Shown here: piece by piece, positions 63,118 to 64,000 of the stretch
Layout: every line of letters starts with the position of its first letter
Position numbering within the stretch: the stretch's first letter is position 1
Assembly (NCBI RefSeq): GCF_000317085.1
Contig: NC_019702.1
Location: forward strand, 2,014,394 to 2,078,393
Length of the DNA stretch: 64,000 nt
Source: Synechococcus sp. PCC 7502
GTDB lineage: Bacteria; Cyanobacteriota; Cyanobacteriia; Pseudanabaenales; Pseudanabaenaceae
Direction of reading: 5' to 3'
Translations under genes and position numbers: made by a program
The notes under the pieces: generated by a model
What the model saw: only the letters and a program-made list of their open reading frames with translations
What the model was told of the DNA's origin: nothing
Database searches by the model: none

Positions 63118-63310
63118 TCAGTACCTCCCATTCTGTTATAGATAGAGATGGCTCAACAATATCCTCTACAATTTCCCCAGTTCCTTCCATACAACCAAAA
63201 GAGGCTCGTTTGCCATTTGCAGATAAAGATGCCATTAAAGTATTGATTAAATGTTGTCGCTCTGCCTCAGATAGGCTCAAAGCTTCTCTTTCTAACTCAT
63301 GAAATTTCAT
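63101..63310 (-). CDS. VapB-like antitoxin of unusual type
   Basis: A 69-residue protein that precedes and overlaps the vapC gene. FHELEREALSLSEAERQHLINTLMASL at the start is the addiction-module antitoxin pattern of cyanobacteria (LSxxERxxLxxxLxxSL), and the acidic C-terminal part would bind the toxin. No AbrB or ribbon-helix-helix DNA-binding signature is obvious. The assignment rests mostly on position. Confidence 0.7.
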   Translation of the reverse strand: MKFHELEREALSLSEAERQHLINTLMASLSANGKRASFGCMEGTGEIVEDIVEPSLSITEWEVLSAAFA

Positions 63311-63431
63311 AGTCTTTCTTCTCTTCTTGCTTGGGTTTCTTGGTATTTAGAGTTTAAGTTTACCATTTGGGATATTTGCTTCACTGAATTTAGAGCTTAG
63401 TAATTGTTTGAAACCGTTGCACAGTAATTAC

Positions 63432-63461
63432 TTGACAAAAATAAATGGGGGGGGGTAAGGT
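63432..63461 (+). promoter_or_regulatory. Possible promoter with a G9 tract in the spacer
   Basis: A perfect -35 hexamer TTGACA at 63432-63437 is followed by 18 bases that end in nine consecutive G (63447-63455), and then TAAGGT at 63456-63461 as a -10 candidate. The start codon of the following gene is 28 bases downstream. A G run of this length in a promoter spacer is prone to slippage that alters spacing. Confidence 0.45.
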
Positions 63462-63489
63462 TAGCTATCCTCTGTAATTTCTAAGTTTA

Positions 63490-63813
63490 ATGCTTAAATC
63501 TCTTCTGACTGCTTCTTTAGCGGCAATTGGTACGACACTAGCTACACTTCCCGTTCACGCCTTATCTCTTTCAACAACCTTTGTAGCTGGTAATAGTAGT
63601 AATGGAGCTATGTTTGATGCCACTACTTTTGGTAATTCTCTCAAGGTTACTGGATTAGAAATAAATCAAAGTTCTATCAGCTTTTCTGGACCCGATCAGC
63701 TAGAAGTGTATATTAAGCCTGGGACATATATCGGTTCTGATACAAACCCCGCTGCTTGGACTTTAGTATCTCAGACTTTAGTTTCAGCCATTAGTGGTGC
63801 AGAAAAGTCTTAA
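63490..63813 (+). pseudogene. PFE-CTERM-type exported protein, N-terminal half
   Basis: A signal peptide (LLTASLAAIGTTLATLPVHALS) followed by about 80 residues of beta-rich domain (TTFVAGNSSNGAMFDATTFGNSLKVTGLEIN..., LEVYIKPGTYIGSDTNPAAWTLVSQ). The frame stops at 63813 just before a region that begins an IS. There is no sorting signal, and the C-terminal half seen at 6682-7046 continues the same domain in kind. Both ends share the string CTTAAAA at the break. It is a disrupted gene, probably the partner half. Confidence 0.7.
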
Positions 63814-63837
63814 AAGGGTTGACAGACACTGGTTTTC

Positions 63838-64000
63838 ATAATGAGACAGGGAAAGGGGTAAAACATGAGATGCTCAAGTTCTCCAACAAAAGTTCTAATG
63901 CAATGCCCCACCTCTATCTTCAGCTACAAACACAACTGCGTCAATGGATTAAGCCAAAAGATCAAAGACATCTCCAAGGATTTTCCGAGGCAGTAGCAGC
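63838..64000 (+). mobile_element. IS4-like element, left end (continues beyond window)
   Basis: Begins near ATAATGAGACAG (63838-63849), whose ATGAGACAG core also appears at 7060-7068, pointing inward from the end of the related transposase fragment. The transposase start follows at 63903. The remainder lies beyond base 64000, so completeness cannot be judged. Confidence 0.6.
63903..64000 (+). CDS. IS4-like transposase, N-terminus (partial)
   Basis: From ATG 63903 the frame reads MPHLYLQLQTQLRQWIKPKD, then QRHLQGFSEAVAA to the window end. I recognise this as the N-terminus of a common cyanobacterial DDE transposase. The C-terminus of the same type is at 7055-7402 on the other strand. No Shine-Dalgarno is evident close to the ATG. 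Confidence 0.75.
   Translation, partial: MPHLYLQLQTQLRQWIKPKDQRHLQGFSEAVA

Overview
The window is cyanobacterial chromosome. The HIP1 octamer GCGATCGC and its close variants recur throughout, and the gene content is typical of the phylum: an orange carotenoid protein, a CRR7-type NDH-1 assembly protein, an FtsH2/FtsH4-like thylakoid protease, a CIA30 protein, a DUF2839 protein, XisH/XisI, and many GTG or TTG starts. The low G+C and gene mix would suit a filamentous, non-heterocystous Pseudanabaena-like organism, but that genus-level guess is inference. No rRNA, tRNA or CRISPR array was recognised.

Region by region: 1-6.6 kb carries the end of a CobN-type cobaltochelatase, a secreted lambda-lysozyme-like enzyme, an OCP photoprotection gene and a hopanoid pair (hpnH, hpnA). 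6.7-9.7 kb is a graveyard of nested insertion sequences: the C-terminal half of a PFE-CTERM exported protein, the tail of an IS4-like transposase, an IS630 element split by an IS5-family element, and an IS1 tail. 9.7-38 kb is mostly ordinary housekeeping: acnB, scpB, crr7, truB, NDH-2, gnd, speA, a Crp/Fnr regulator, an AmpG-like transporter, a GGDEF cyclase, ftsH, lapA-like, ubiX, hemB, two pentapeptide-repeat proteins, gmhB and xisH-xisI. 38.2-43.9 kb is accessory: a SagB-like double nitroreductase, an overlapping three-gene cassette led by a P-loop ATPase (the best candidate here for an undescribed system), ruvX, a second damaged IS5 copy and a fragment of a pseI-like sialic/pseudaminic acid synthase. 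43.9-49.3 kb is a one-strand block of eight small secreted, membrane or helical proteins plus one PRC-barrel protein that looks like an envelope/stress island. 49.7-57.9 kb holds an HTH-NACHT NTPase, four tandem YflT-like stress paralogues, an orphan HATPase protein and a hybrid histidine kinase. 58-63.3 kb has an SDR epimerase, then a tightly packed minus-strand operon (DUF2839, GIY-YIG, ispD, Rpn-like, a dihydroorotase homologue without its metal ligands) and a VapBC-like pair. The right edge holds the N-terminal half of a PFE-CTERM-type protein followed by the start of an IS4-like transposase.

The two edges fit together. The right edge has gene N-half then transposase start. The left IS island has, on the opposite strand, transposase end then gene C-half. 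This is what remains if one IS-interrupted gene was split by a roughly 57-kb inversion, although two interrupted paralogues remain possible.
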